Shown: positions 1-38,921, counted from the first letter of the stretch. The stretch is DNA of 64,000 bases from Doris montereyensis (GCA_037039925.1 JAXRKP010000667.1:130001-194000); one strand, 5' to 3'. Numbers and translations: made by a program. The notes: a model not told the origin generated them from the letters alone.

Positions 1-427
1 TCAAAAACGGGGGAACTGAAATTTTCACTAATCTTAAAGACGCGGGAACTGAAATTTTCACTAATCTCAAAGACGGGGGAACTGAAATTTTCACTAATCT
101 CAGAAAATGGGAACTAAAATTTTCAATAATTTCAAAGACGGGGAAACTGAAAATTTCACTAATCTCAAAGACGGGGGAACTGAAATTTTGACTAATCTCA
201 AAGACGGAGGCACTGAAATTTTTACTAATCTCAAAGACGGGGGAACTGAAATTTTCACTAATCTCAAAAAATGGGAACTAAAATTTTCACTAATTTCAAA
301 GACGGGGGAACTGAAAATTTCACTAATCTCAAAGACGGGGGAACTGAAATTTTGACTAATCTCAAAGACGGAGGCACTGAAATTTTTACTAATCTCAAAG
401 ACGGGGGAACTGAAATTTTTCACTAAT
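1..427. repeat. 33-bp minisatellite with 5-unit higher-order repeat
   Basis: Tandem copies of a 33-bp unit (core acgggggaactgaaatttt) run from the window edge to about 427, so the left end lies outside. Variant units recur in order: one 32-bp unit beginning around aaatgggaacta (107 and 271) followed by four 33-bp units, giving a 164-bp higher-order period. Because 33 is a multiple of 3, frames stay open on both strands; nothing else suggests coding. Confidence 0.9.
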
Positions 428-1076
428 TAAACGTCACTTTTCGTAGAAAAAAAATTGAAATGAAGATCACTTACAAACTACATTCAAAATATGATTATAC
501 TTCATAGCTTGGCAATAGAGCCTCTAACCAATAAATAGCAACCGACTCAGAATTACAAAGTGTGTGGTTAAATTGTTCTTTTGTCTTTGACCTTTCCTAT
601 CGCTATTGGCTGTGCGCATTGTCTTTGTTGCCCTTGATTTGTATTTTGATTTGTTGTCTCATTTTGTTGCTTTCTCCTGTACTTTTGTTGATGTTTGTCT
701 TATTTCTGATATCGTTGTTGTTATTGCTACGGTTACTGTTGTGTTTTTGTTGTTGTTATTGTTGTTTGTATTGCTGTTGTTGTTGATGATACTGGTGTTT
801 AGTTGTTTATTTGATTCCTATGTCAATAAAGCGTTCAGATATAAGATGTCAAATAGTGCCGTATAAATAGCTCCATTAGCATTATTATTATGTAAACCTT
901 CTGAAATTTTAAGCCCACTCATAATTGATTGCATTTGGAATAAAGCTATTTTATTTTAATTAATTGTTAGAGATAAAATGTAAATGTATTCCCTCATGTC
1001 ATGACAATGACTCTTTAAGTGTACAGAAAAGAGAATAATCATGATGAATATAAAGAAAATACTATTGTGTTACCAG
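428..1076. other. Unassigned T-rich intronic or intergenic stretch
   Basis: No exon, RNA gene or recognised mobile element is visible. From about 560 to 800 the + strand is T-rich with many ttg and tgt triplets, giving Leu/Cys-rich open frames that look compositional. Two aataaa hexamers occur (near 824 and 938) with no associated gene. The segment probably lies in the intron before the receptor M1 exon. Confidence 0.5.
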
Positions 1077-11798
<10,722 letters not shown>

Positions 11799-11814
11799 AT
11801 TTGTGTATACCATT

Positions 11815-12065
11815 GTATACAACAATACTCTAGTCAGACGGCACCTTTCGTAACAGGTGCTCAGAATGTCACGCCTTTTCATGACAATCTAAGGCGATAT
11901 TGAGGAAAATTTATCAAAGAGTAAATTTTTCGGATCAATTACACTGTGTTGATTAAGATGGGTGCCGGCTTGCAATACTTTAGGCAAAATTACTGGCTTT
12001 TATAGTACAATTATATAGATGTCTTGAATGCAGGGCTGTATGATATTTGGAAAAAAATCGATACT
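11815..12065 (+). repeat. Unclassified dispersed repeat, copy E (3' part)
   Basis: Shares the 3' blocks of the repeats at 26850, 28140, 35761 and 41000: cagacggcacctttcgtaac, aggtgc-cagaatgt, gcttgcaatacttta and actggcttttatagtac. It lies just past the receptor stop codon, so it may be part of the 3' UTR. Confidence 0.7.
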
Positions 12066-12165
12066 TAGCTTCCTTAGAACCGGTATGAATGTGGATGGAA
12101 TGAACGGTTCCATCCAATGATACAATCAACTTGATTTGTCCCCTTGAAACTCACCATTCCTTCTC

Positions 12166-12557
<392 letters not shown>

Positions 12558-12560
<3 letters not shown>

Positions 12561-13312
12561 GGGCTTCCTAAAGCAAACAATCTTCTTAGAATACTGACAT
12601 ATTATTATTGCCGGTATACCGATTTTAGCTAGTGGAACAACAGTTCTTTGAAGCTTTATGGTGGTGAGGGTAGGAAGCGAGCATGCGGTGGCATCGATAC
12701 TCTTCAGGTAGTCCATCGTGCTCGCTCAGCCAGTTAGAGGATTAGCCAGTGTTTGATTCATGAATAATTCTTTTTTTATACATATTTTCAGTGGCTTAAA
12801 AACAGCAAACCAGAAACAAAAACCCCAACAATCATCTGATCCCAGGTAGTGTCGACTCCACTTGTAATCAAGTCGGTTGCAATGATATTTAGATATATCG
12901 ATCTTTTTCACTGGAACCAGCATCGATGTCATTAAACCTCTATAAAAATTGGACCGTTGTAATTATTTCGATCTAAGCCTTCGTATCTACCTTTAGATAA
13001 GATGGCATAGACTTCAAACTACATCCGTCGTAATGGTTGTAGAGAAGTGAATTTTCTCCCCCGTCATCTACACAGCCTATAACAAAAAATCGACGGATAA
13101 TATTGTTTTTTTTTCCCGACATAAAGTTTGACCTGACCATTGATCTAAAATGACACGCCAATTAAGCCTAACAGTAACACTAACAGTATCTAAATAACGT
13201 GCTAATACATTCGTACACGTTCGTTTAGGACTAGGTTTAGACTTGTGCTTGCTTATTATTATTACATTTATGTTTATTCTATACCATGGGAGCGTCTGTT
13301 ACCTAAAAAATA

Positions 13313-13313
<1 letters not shown>
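12558..13313. other. No recognised feature
   Basis: Non-repetitive AT-rich sequence between two microsatellites. I see no splice-bounded exon, RNA gene or known mobile element. Confidence 0.5.
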
Positions 13314-13343
<30 letters not shown>

Positions 13344-13568
13344 TGTATGTATGTATGTATGTATGTATGTATGTATGTATGTATGTATGTATGTATGTAT
13401 GTATGTATGTATGTATGTATGTATGTATGTATGTACGTATGTATGTATGTATGTATGTATGTATGTATGTATGTATGTATGTATGTATGTATGTATGTAT
13501 GTATGTATGTATGTATGAATGAATGTATGTATGTATGTATGCATGTATGTATGCATGTATATATGTAT
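13314..13568. repeat. (ATGT)n microsatellite
   Basis: About 60 ATGT units with a few substitutions (acgt near 13434; gaatgaat near 13516; gcatgt near 13541). Met-Tyr-Val-Cys repeats in the open frames are by-products. Confidence 0.97.
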
Positions 13569-15337
13569 CACTGTGTTAATTGACTCGTAGGTTTTTTCTC
13601 TCATGGCTGTTAAGCATCGACTTAAAGGTATATGTATTTAGCGTTCCTCAATGTGGAGTACTGTAAAGTTGCATAATATTATTATGTTGCTCGGAGAGGA
13701 AATTGAATTGCCATTGGATGACATATTTACACGTCACATAATGGCATGTATGTGCACCTCTTAATCCAATATCCGCATCAATTGTCTCCAGACATTGGGG
13801 GGGGGGGGGGGGAAGTCAAAGGCAAGGATCTCACTGGCGCCCTTCGAGTAAGACAGCATAGAAAGTAAACCAGGTAAATACGGGAAGGTGTATTTTAGAC
13901 ATTACTTTTCCATCTGGGAGTCCATGCGAGGAAAAACGTTAGACCTAAGCGAGTCTTCGCATGTTAAAGATATTGTCTTCGTACTACATAATATTCAACG
14001 TCTAGAACTGAGGAACGCTCCGAAGTCTAGCAGATTGATTGTAGGTGATTCTTGTTTTATTTTTATAAATTACGCAGAGTAATAAAGATTATTGCTACCG
14101 ACGTAACTTGAGTGCAGCAAGTTTATTCCTGAATGTGTTCGAGTCCCAACACAGAGGGCAATATAATGAGCTGTGTTATATTATTCACTGTATCATTCCA
14201 GTCGGGGATTGACAATAGTATCCATTGGAGTTGTCTTACTCCACAGTTCATTTTATTATGCGTCCTTACGCGGTCGCAACGAACAGAGAGACGCTAGTCT
14301 AAATAGTTTTCTTTGTTGTGAACAGACCGGTAGTCATCGGGACTTGCTGTAAGTTACAAGTTGTACACCTCTACTTACTTAGCCCATGAATAAGTCAAGT
14401 AGCGGAATCACCCCTGTGACTGTGCTAGAGGATAGCGTAGGCAGAAAGAATGGATTGTAATCAAATATTATTGTTATTTCAGAGACGGACGATTTAAGAT
14501 TAATAGACATAATTATGTAGTTCAAGGACGGTGTTTGTTTTCTTCTTACTAGATTACAGAACACTGGGTTAACTTACGTAAAAAAAAAAGAAGTGACATT
14601 TGAGACTTAGGCAATGTTTTAGTCATTTAGATATCCAATACATGAATAGTGTTTTGGTCAGTTAGTTAGCCTGCTGTTAATTTGTTTGACAGTTACCTCC
14701 ATCTTTTCCCCGTACACGTATTCCTGAATAAGTTACCTTATTCCCACGATAGATTTATTCCTTTCCCATTAACTTTAAAATTCAGGTTGTACCCCAAAAT
14801 CTGTAAGTACATGTAGTATTTTACATCTAGTCGTTTCATTGCAGTTGATGTATTTGTTTATTTTTAGTCCTTTCTTTTTGTGTTCTTTCATTGGTTGATT
14901 CATTTATTGATGTATTAATTGACTCATTCATTGTTTCATCCATTGACGATTCATTCTTTAATTCATTCAATGGATTCACTATTCAATTAATTTATTCCGT
15001 TGATTTCATTTAGTTAATGCATCTCCTCTTCTACCCTTTTACTTCACTATCCATAATATTAATATGATTAGATGTCTATACATATATAAAGATCCTTTCC
15101 CGTCATTAAAGTCGTCTATTAATCTAAGTAATGAATTCATGGTTCTTGCATTGTTGAGGGATCGTGTGAAAGGAATGTCTTTACTTCCCTTTTTATTAGA
15201 TATGTCATTACAGAGTGAGGAGGTATGACAAGTGTCTTCCTTTAGTCTGCATATCTACTTAACAGATATTCCACGTGTGATATGTGCAACACTTCCTATT
15301 TTATTTTTATTTTATTATTCTGGACGCTATTTAGGAC
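13569..15337. other. No recognised gene; G16 run and attcatt-rich patch
   Basis: Contains a run of 16 G at 13797-13812 and a degenerate attcatt/gattcatt simple repeat at about 14890-15010. No exon or mobile-element protein was recognised. Confidence 0.5.
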
Positions 15338-18135
15338 ATGAAACAAATATTTGAGACGTTTAAAGTAGTCACATTCAATGTTCGAACATTGCAATCGGAA
15401 ACTAGCCAACAACTCGCCGATACCGTAAGCAGTTACAATATAGATGTGCTATGTATACAGGAGACAAACATTAACAAAGGCATCGATGTCAATTTTAACA
15501 GTGGACATTTGATATCCTTCCCATCAACTTCAAGATTCTGCGTATGTGGTTTCTTCATTTGTAATTAATAAATGGGTAGATAGCTGGAACTACCTATACT
15601 GAGATTTCCTAAGTAGATAGAATACATCGGGTCTGGAGAGTCTCTGACTGCAACTGCGTGTTACAACTCAATACAGAAGTAGGCCCAAACAAAAGCAACA
15701 CAAGTATGCAATCTTTAAAACAACAGAACGAAGTCTTAAACACCCACCAGAAACACTCTACAATGAACTTGATAGCACAATAAATGACATTGGAAAAAAG
15801 ACATTCCTAATACTAGCTGAAGTCTTCAATGCCAAGATTGGAAAATGTGAAGAGAGAGACACCAGCATTGGAAAATATTCGAAAGGGCAAAGAAATAAAA
15901 AACGGAGTAAACTCTTAGAATTATGTGAAAGCAATAACATGTTCATCACAAATAGTGCTTTCCCTTACCCATCCAGATATCAAACAGCATGGGTTGGCCA
16001 AAGACACAACACACAAACAGGAGACATCATGAATATTTACAACTAAATTGATTACATTATCGGTCAAAGAAGACGTAAACATCTCACAACAAACGCCAGA
16101 CCACAAACCGGTTATTTCTATAGTTGCCTTAGAATGGTATAAAGTATAGCGTAAAAAGAAAAAAAGCACAATACACACCTAAAATAAATGTCACAAACAT
16201 AGTAAATAGACAAGACTTCGTCCACGATGGCAAGAACAAAGCAAACTTTGTAGGATCATTTTGCCTTTTCCAGGATTTTTTGTGTCTTCCATTAGGATTT
16301 CACAAAACTAAGTGAGTACAACTCTCTTATAGCCTAACCATGAACTGTAAACCGATATCATTGACCATCAATGATGAATCATGTGAACGTATTTTCGGAG
16401 AGGATACTCACGAAAATACTTTTATTATGAAATTAAAAGGAAAGAAAGCATAATATATAGCATACCATTCAGGTATTGCAATTATCCTGACAGGATACTT
16501 TGGATATCACATGGAAGAAATTTTACAAATTTATAGATTTGAAAGGCCGGGGAGTGGTATTTCAAGCTACTACCCCGTGCTGTCGAAAGAATAAACCCTC
16601 ACGGGCAAAATTTCGATTGGGAAGACTTCCAATGGGATATCTCTGATATACGCAAACAAGAGGTGGTGACTTTTGTACATTGGACCCCTCCAACAATAGA
16701 ACACGAAACAATGAGGGCCATTGCAAAATAAACAAAAAGCAAAACCTTTAATCACCTCCAAGGCCAGAGGTGCAAGCGACAGGTGGATTTTGGTCCACGA
16801 TCACGAGGAGACCGTGCCTCACTACATAGAACTAAACAGTAACCATACGCTATGATACTCTCAAACTAACACGATCAGTAAGACAGGGCTGTCCCCTTTC
16901 ACCGCTGCTCTACATACTTAGATTAGAGCCACTGTTAAAAAAAATAAGACAAAATAAAGAAATAACAACCATAAATATCCCAAACGTATGGGATAAGAAA
17001 ATGTTCGCGTATGCTGACGACACAACACCTATCATCAACAAAAACACCGACATGAAACATTTACTAGAAGATTTTGAAGTGTATGGCAAAGCGAGTGGAG
17101 CAAAAATAAACGTCAACAAGTCACAAATAATGGGCTTGGGGAAATGGAAACACAAATGAAACTTGCACACCCACATCCAACACACTAACGAAATGAAAAT
17201 ATACGGAATACGCTCCAATAACAACCCCAGAAGTCAACATCTTGAAAACATGGCAGGAAAAAAAATTCACAAAATAGAACAAACACTGGAAACATACCAA
17301 TATAAAGCAACCACAATATTTGGCCGTACAATTATAATCAACACGCACGTCATACCACAACTGCTCTATTTAAGCGCAGTCAACATAACTCCCCAAAGTG
17401 TTGTACATAAATTAAACACATTAATTCGCACGTTTTTTCCCCAACTGAACCCAAACCGCATACGACATACAACTCTTATAAAACCAAAGAAGAGACGAGG
17501 TTTTAACTTACAAGACATCAGAACTAAAATTGATAAATGATACACAAAGATTGACATACATACGTGATATCATCAAAAATCTACAACAACATCCACTCGC
17601 ACTATACTATCTAGGATACACACAAAGGAAACATATCCCCTTCAACAACAATACACCCCACTACATAGGCTCACCCTTAGTATTTCACAAGCACATGATC
17701 GAAATATACAAACAATTTAATGCCCATATGCTCAATACAACAACTAAGGCAATTTACCAATAACTCATACAACAAAACATTCACCGCTTCAATGTAGACA
17801 ATCATGACATAACTTTTGATAACAAATACAACATAACACCAATAACTGGAGAAATTTCATATAGATTAGTCTACAATAACACACCCACATCCGAAAGAGA
17901 AGCAAACAAATACAATACTCTCATAAGATGCCAGGTTTGTAACAAACAGATCCAGGAAACCGAACAACACAACTTTCTAACATGCCAAAACATACAAGAA
18001 AACTAAAATAATGTTCAAAGATATCCTACGCAAGATGATATCCAAGATATCCCCCCCGATCCCTTCACCAAAATTCACAGGACAGAAGATGCAAATTTCT
18101 TGGAATACGACTCACAAAACAAGTAAGCTGACACT
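15338..18135 (+). mobile_element. Tx1/L1-like LINE remnant (EN, RT, C-terminal zinc knuckle)
   Basis: An endonuclease start (VVTFNVRTLQ, CIQETNI) at 15338-15568 is followed by more endonuclease fragments (SIGKYSKGQRNKNGV). From about 16860 the RT appears: RQGCPLSPLLY, FAYADDT near 17005 and GAKINVNKSQ. A thumb-like region follows (FGRTIIINTHVIPQLLYLS) and, near 17930-17985, a CQVCN...HNFLTC cysteine-histidine motif. Frames are broken many times, and RT motifs between about 16200 and 16850 are missing or unrecognisable. In an intact LINE the endonuclease nicks DNA and the RT copies the RNA at the nick; this copy is dead. The Tx1/L1-like assignment rests on motif flavour only. Confidence 0.8.
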
Positions 18136-18212
18136 CCATACGACTTAATTTTATGCTGCAACAAAATATTATTTTCATATAATAGCTAATAGGATACTAG
18201 GTTCTACTAAAT

Positions 18213-18267
18213 ATATGTGTGTGTGTGTGTGTATGTGTGTGTATGTGTGAAAGTGAACACAAGAGGG

Positions 18268-18362
<95 letters not shown>
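18213..18362. repeat. (GT)n followed by (AG)n microsatellite
   Basis: GT/GTAT repeats (about 18215-18250), then about 46 uninterrupted AG units (18270-18361), which abut the next LINE fragment. Confidence 0.95.
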
Positions 18363-18365
<3 letters not shown>

Positions 18366-19370
18366 CTGGAAACATATCTGCAGAATTGATGTAGATATAG
18401 GGGTAAGACAGGGTTGTGTCCTAAGTCCTCTTTTGTTTGTCACATGTATGGATTCAGTCGCAAAGGCATTCTCAAAAATGAAGAAAATGAATGTAGGTAT
18501 GTGAAAGCTCAAACCAGTAAATATATCAATGCTTTCATTTGCCGATGATTTAGTTCTGTTTGGAAAAACAGAAAATGATCTTCAGTCGAATATCAACATT
18601 ATGAACAATGAACTAAAGAAAAGAGGAATGAGAGTAAAGGCAAAGAAAACCAAAACAATGCTAGTAACTAGGGAAGTTAAAACACAAAATCTTAAATTGG
18701 GCAGGGAGAATTTAGAACAAGTTCAAAGCTATAATTACCTAGGAGTAATGATTCACTCAGGGGAAAACTAAGAAAAGAAATCAGCCAGAGAATCAAAAGG
18801 CAAGTGCAATATATAACCATCTAGAAAAGGCATTTATAGGTAAACAAGAATTGTCAACAAAAACCAAAATGGCAGTATACAACACAGTTTATTGTTCTAC
18901 TCTCCTCTGTGGGAGTGAAACCTGGACCTTAGACAGTAGAGAAGACAGTAGAGTATCTTGAAATATCTAAGAAGAGTAGTAGGGAAAACTAAAAGAGATA
19001 AAATCAGAAACACAACAATAAGAGATCAAACCAAAGTAGGTGGCATAAAAATTAAGATAGAAATAAATCAATTGAGATGGCTTGGGCATGTAAATAGAAT
19101 GAACGACAATATAATAGCTTGAAGGTAAAAAACCAAAAGGCAGACCTCGGATAAAGTGGTAAGAAGATATAAAAGAGGCATTGAAGAATAGAAAATTTAA
19201 CATTTTTGGAAGGAAACAAAAAATGCCAGCATAGGGCATCCTGCAGAAAGATCATCTCGGGCACCTGAACCCATACACCGAAAGGGAAAATGGGAACTGA
19301 TAAAGCAAGAAAGTTTGGTTTTGGATAAGCAGGGAATCAGCCTACTATACCCTAGGTAGATGGTGGGACT
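18363..19370 (+). mobile_element. LINE RT-to-3' end fragment
   Basis: Starts inside the RT at VDIGVRQGCVLSPLLF, then LSFADDLVLFGKTENDL with the FADD catalytic block near 18537-18548, AKKTKTMLV and YNYLGVMIHSG. After stops come LLCGSETWTL-like and [10 protein letters not shown]...[10 protein letters not shown] blocks near 19015-19100. It is the same family as the endonuclease fragment at 44690: the region near 19016 matches 45697 closely. The 5' end is truncated against the AG microsatellite. Confidence 0.8.
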
Positions 19371-19545
19371 GCCACCTTGAGGCCCCCTACCAGGTTTTGT
19401 TATTTTCTGTCAGGGTTAACTCTCTTAGCCTTTGGTTAGCGAAGACCGACCTGCAAGGTAGCAAGTTGTTTTCTGTCCGGATTAAGTCCCTTAGCCTTTG
19501 GTCAGCTAAGACTCGTCTGCAAGGCAGCAGGAGACTCATGGATGG
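19371..19545 (-). repeat. LINE 5'-region subrepeats, inverted
   Basis: Reverse-complement match to 44370-44640, the subrepeat block just upstream of the LINE endonuclease at 44690. Two copies of a ~66-bp unit (ctgtcagggttaactctctt, then tgcaaggtagcaag) and the flank gatggtgggactgccacctt are recognisable. Here the block lies tail-to-tail with the 3' end of a LINE of the same family. Confidence 0.75.
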
Positions 19546-19689
19546 TGGGATTGTCTTATACACTGTCCACTGCCCAGTTTTTCAATCTTGAGTTAGTTAA
19601 ATGAGGTGGCCTCAGTTCTGTGTTAGCGGTTCCTTCTTTTCATTGGAACAGAAGCTGAATGGCCATTCTCAGACGCATCAAGCTGATAA

Positions 19690-21910
19690 TAAAATCTTGC
19701 CCATGGGATCATACAACTCTCAAATTTCATCAACTAATGTCTCACAAGCATAGCTACCAGTCAGGTCGAACAACACATCAATGTCAGCAATTGATATCTT
19801 ATCAGCTTAGCTACCAATGGGACAATACAACAACTCACCAATGTCAGCAACTGATATTTTATCAGCTTAGCTACCAATGGGACAATACAACAACTCATCA
19901 ATGTCAGCTACTGATAATATCTTATCAGCTTAGCTACCAATGGGACAATACAACAACTCATTAATGTCAGCTACTGATATCTTATCAGCTTAGCTAACAA
20001 TGGGACAATACAACAACTCAGCAACTGATATCTCAGCAGCTATCAGTGGGGATATCTAATGTCAGCTACTGATAGCTATCATAACTGGGGGTCAAACAAC
20101 AACTCACCAATGTCAACTACTGATGCCTTACCAGCATAACTACGAGTGGGGTCATACAACAACTCACCAATGTCAACTACTGATGCCTCACCAGCATAGC
20201 TATCAGTGGGGTCATACAACAACTCACCAATGTCAGTAACTGATGTCTCACCAGCATAGCTATCAGTGGGGCAATACAACAACTCACCAATGTCAGTAAC
20301 TGATGTCCCACCAGCATAACTATCAGTGGGGCAATACAACAACTCACCAATGTCAGTAACTGATGTCTCACCAGCATGGCTATCAGTGGGGCAATACAAC
20401 AACTCACCAATGTCAGTAACTGATGTCTCACCAGCATGGCTATCAGTGGGGCAATACAACAACTCACCAATGTCAGTAACTGATGTCTCACCAACATGGC
20501 TATCAGTGGGGCAATACAAGAACTCACCAATGTCAGTAACTGATGTCTCACCAGCATGGCTATCAGTGGGGCAATACAACAACTCACCAATGTCAGTAAC
20601 TGATGTCTCACCAACATGGCTATCAGTGGGGCAATACAAGAACTCACCAATGTCAGTAACTGATGTCTCACCAGCATGGCTATCAGTGGGGCAATACAAC
20701 AACTCACCAATGTCAGTAACTGATGTCTCACCAGCATGGCTATCAGTGGGGCAATACAACAACTCACCAATGTCAGTAACTGATGTCTCACCAGCATGGC
20801 TATCAGTGGGGCAATACAACAACTCACCAATGTCAGTAACTGATGTCTCACCAACATGGCTATCAGTGGGGCAATACAAGAACTCACCAATGTCAGTAAC
20901 TGATGTCTCACCAGCATGGCTATCAGTGGGGCAATACAACAACTCACCAATGTCAGTAACTGATGTCTCACCAACATGGCTATCAGTGGGGCAATACAAG
21001 AACTCACCAATGTCAGTAACTGATGTCTCACCAGCATGGCTATCAGTGGGGCAATACAACAACTCACCAATGTCAGTAACTGATGTCTCACCAGCATGGC
21101 TATCAGTGGGGCAATACAACAACTCACCAATGTCAGTAACTGATGTCTCACCAGCATGGCTATCAGTGGGGCAATACAACAACTCACCAATGTCAGTAAC
21201 TGATGTCTCACCAGCATAGCTATCAGTGGGGTCTTGCAACTCTTGAATGTCAGCAACTGATGCCTTACGATCATAGCTCCCAGTGGGAATCATACAAGAA
21301 CTCACCAATTTCAGCAACTGATATCTTACCAGCATAGCTACTAGTGGGGTAATACAACAACTAACCAATGTCAGCTACCGATGCCTCATCCCCATAGTTA
21401 CGAGTGGGGTCGCACACCAGACCTTGAATGTCAGCAACTGATACTTCACCAGCATAGCTGTCAGTAGGGTCATACAGTAACTCACCACCGTCAGCAATTG
21501 ATATCTCAACAATATGGCTACCAATGGGGTTATACAACAAGCCACCAATGTCAGCTCCTGGTGTCTCAACAGTATGGCTACGAGTTGGGTTATACAACAA
21601 CTCACCATTATCAGCTACTGATGTCGGAATAGTATAGCTACCATTGGGGTTATACAACAACTCACCAATGTCAGCAGCACTGATGCCTTACCAGCATAGT
21701 TAACAGTGGGGTTACACAACAACTCACCAATGTCATCTACTGATGCCTTACCAGTATAGCTAATAGTGGGGTTATACAACAACTTAGATAATAGTGGGGT
21801 TGTACAACAATTATTGATTGTCAGCAACTGATCCGTCACCAGCATGGTTACCAGCGGGGTCGTATAACAAAACAGCAATGTCTGCAATTGATTCCTCACC
21901 AGCATTTATT
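19690..21910. repeat. 60-bp minisatellite with 360-bp higher-order repeat
   Basis: About 36 copies of a 60-bp unit (core aactcaccaatgtcagtaac, then tgatgtctcaccagcatggc). Central units (20341-21180) fall into two types: A (ccagcatgg...tacaac) and B (ccaacatgg...tacaag). The order A B A B A A at 20401-20760 repeats at 20761-21120. Units become more diverged towards both ends. Both strands show long open frames because 60 is a multiple of 3 and the unit lacks stops in those frames. Unit-length changes at the diverged edges switch frame (near 21290 and 21365), which argues against a selected protein. Confidence 0.95.
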
Positions 21911-23887
21911 GCTACCAGAGAAGAAACTAACGAATGTCAGTAATCTATCGTTCTATCCATACATCTCCCAGTCCTTACATATGAACGATCTATTCACCCA
22001 CCCATCGTTCTATCAATGCAATACTTTACCTATCTATCTCCTGTGTGCTTGGTGGTCTAGTGATATGGCTGTCAGCATCAGACTTGGGTCCTGAGTATTA
22101 TAGCAATGGTAGTTCCGATGTTGGATTCCTCGGGAACACGCTCAAGACGCACCTCACCCGCCCCAGATACAAGTGTGTATCAGCATCAAATCAGGACTAC
22201 AATTGTTGCACATTAGCGTCCGCACTATCACCTCCTACTTATATAATATGATAATGATCCTCATCATCATCATGAACATTGATATCATCATTGGTGATTT
22301 TGTAAACTATACCCTCTGTTAACTTTTTACCTTTATGTATAATTATAGGATCTGCCTCAGCACCTATAAATTAAGTGACATTAAGAGGTCAGTAAGTGAA
22401 AGAAAAGTCTGAAAATGTTCTATTCGAGGATACGTCTATATATTTATACATCTCATAAAGATAATGCTAGAGCTGAATTTGAAGTATTTTTTCAGAGTTA
22501 AAGACTGAAAGCAATAGCCCTAAGGTATTCTGATGGGAAGGAAATGGGCACATTTCAAATAAAAAGATTTCTAGACAAGTGGTCAAACAAGAAGTACAGT
22601 CATGTTCAATACAAATGGTTTCTTCTTCTTACGATTATAAGTATACTAAATTAATTGATTTTGAATATGGTAAAACCAGTTGATGTACCAGTGATTTTTG
22701 AAACATAAAAGTTAAGATTTTCAGAAATGCAGACATATTATCGAGATTATAGTTTTAAAGATAAAACAAGACGGTGACTGAATTTATTGACTTTTAAATG
22801 AACTATGTGACGTGACGAAAACAAGCTCAAGTATGACATAACCTGTCAAAACTGTCGCCTCTACATGAACGTAAATCCAACAAGGAATCAATAGGCAGTG
22901 GAAAGCATAATTGTATAGTTAAAATCCTGTATTTATTTCATATTAGCGACATATTACTCTTGCATTTACAATCATGTGATGGACTATACCATTAGCTTCG
23001 ATCAAAAAATAGTTGGGTTTTTTATGCTTAACAACAAATAAGGCCTAACCAGCACGTCTAAACAAAAGTGTGTTCTCTCTGCCTATCGATGATGGACGTG
23101 CATGGTTTTCAGGTAATAAAAAATGACACGCGTGGACATAAGCGAACGTTGTGTAGTTCCTTTTATAAAACTACGTGTTTAATACAATTGATATTGATAC
23201 CAGATTATGGAATGAATTCTGGAGATCTTGTCGATATGAAAAACGCAATTTTGAACAGTCCAGACTTACGCGCTTTTCGTGCGGCACCGACGTCACATTG
23301 TTTATCTGATTCATGGAAAGTCTGTTGTCTAGAATAAATCACAAGTTTGTTGCTTTCTCTAAGAAATTAGTGTCAACATCAGCCATGTGAATGGGATTTA
23401 AATCAATCATATTCTATTTGATTACGCAGAGCCTGATAATGGTACCTCAGTTGTTGTTTTTATTGATTTAGTTTGAGGTTTCCTCCATCCAATCCCTGAC
23501 AGAGATACACTGTTCAATGGTCACTACAGATGAAGTACAATCAGATGGCACAGCCTCTTTATAGTTTGGGTGTCATCTGCCCACATATGCTATGATATGT
23601 ATGTATATATGTATGTATGTATGAACGTATGTATGCCTGTATGTATGTATGAAATTGTAGTCAAACGGTTGTATTGAACTACGAATATAGTGATCTTTTT
23701 TCTGCTCCCCAAGGACACCACTACAAGGGCAACCGCCTGTAATGATATAACACAAGCACATTCATTATCCTAACGGTGATAAACGAAAACTTGGGAGAGA
23801 CCAGAGACTTGTGTCTACATGATAATACAGATTGAAATACTGTAGTTATAAATTGTTTAACAAGCCCTACGATTATGTCATAATAAG
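21911..23887. other. No recognised gene; small ATGT microsatellite
   Basis: AT-rich sequence with short open frames lacking family resemblance or splice support. A (ATGT)n patch with interruptions lies at about 23595-23652, and a cat/atc patch near 22255-22275. Confidence 0.5.
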
Positions 23888-24232
23888 GAGATTACGTATA
23901 ACTAGATTACGTGTCCCTATCAGATGACGGCGCTCTGTCTCTGAGGAAAAGAGCACAAGCGAGTCTGTCTTCAGAATCAAATTTTCTGAGAATTGTGGAC
24001 TCGATTACAAATAAACTTATAAGTGAATGTTTTCGATTTATGGTCATGGCTGCTGATTTTGAAATTATTATCGATACTAATATTGGATCTCCCGGAAGAA
24101 CGATGCCCTGCCCAAATATCCTAAGCAACTAAACTCTGATCCAGAAGATCTAGCTCTAGCTCTAGGTCGAGAATCAAGACAGGTCAGGGGCCAAAGCCAG
24201 CAAAACCATCACAAGTTCAAGAAAGAATTACC
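23888..24232 (+). promoter_or_regulatory. Probable ACADL promoter and 5' UTR
   Basis: The 340 bases before the ACADL start are less AT-rich than their surroundings and carry ccggaag at 24092-24098, an ETS/GABP-type core common in promoters of nuclear genes for mitochondrial proteins. No TATA box is obvious. The transcription start cannot be fixed from sequence alone. Confidence 0.4.

Positions 24233-38921
<14,689 letters not shown>

Noticed and set aside
562..866. Leu/Cys-rich frames as a membrane protein
   Set aside because: T-rich low-complexity composition, two overlapping frames open, no splice or start support.
13243..13604. Met-Tyr-Val-Cys and Ile-His-Thr repeat proteins
   Set aside because: Translations of an ATGT microsatellite.
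19659..19964. 101-codon + strand frame (QLSYQWDNTTTHQCQ repeats)
   Set aside because: Falls within the diverged left edge of the 60-bp array and in a different frame from the central open frames.
20079..21368. 429-codon open frame on the minus strand through the 60-bp array
   Set aside because: The unit length is a multiple of 3, frames are open on both strands, and the diverged edge units change length and switch frame, so there is no sign of selection for protein.
23911..24132. Overlapping 73-codon frames on both strands as a gene upstream of ACADL
   Set aside because: Opposite-strand frames over the same bases without family resemblance; the region fits better as ACADL promoter/5' UTR.
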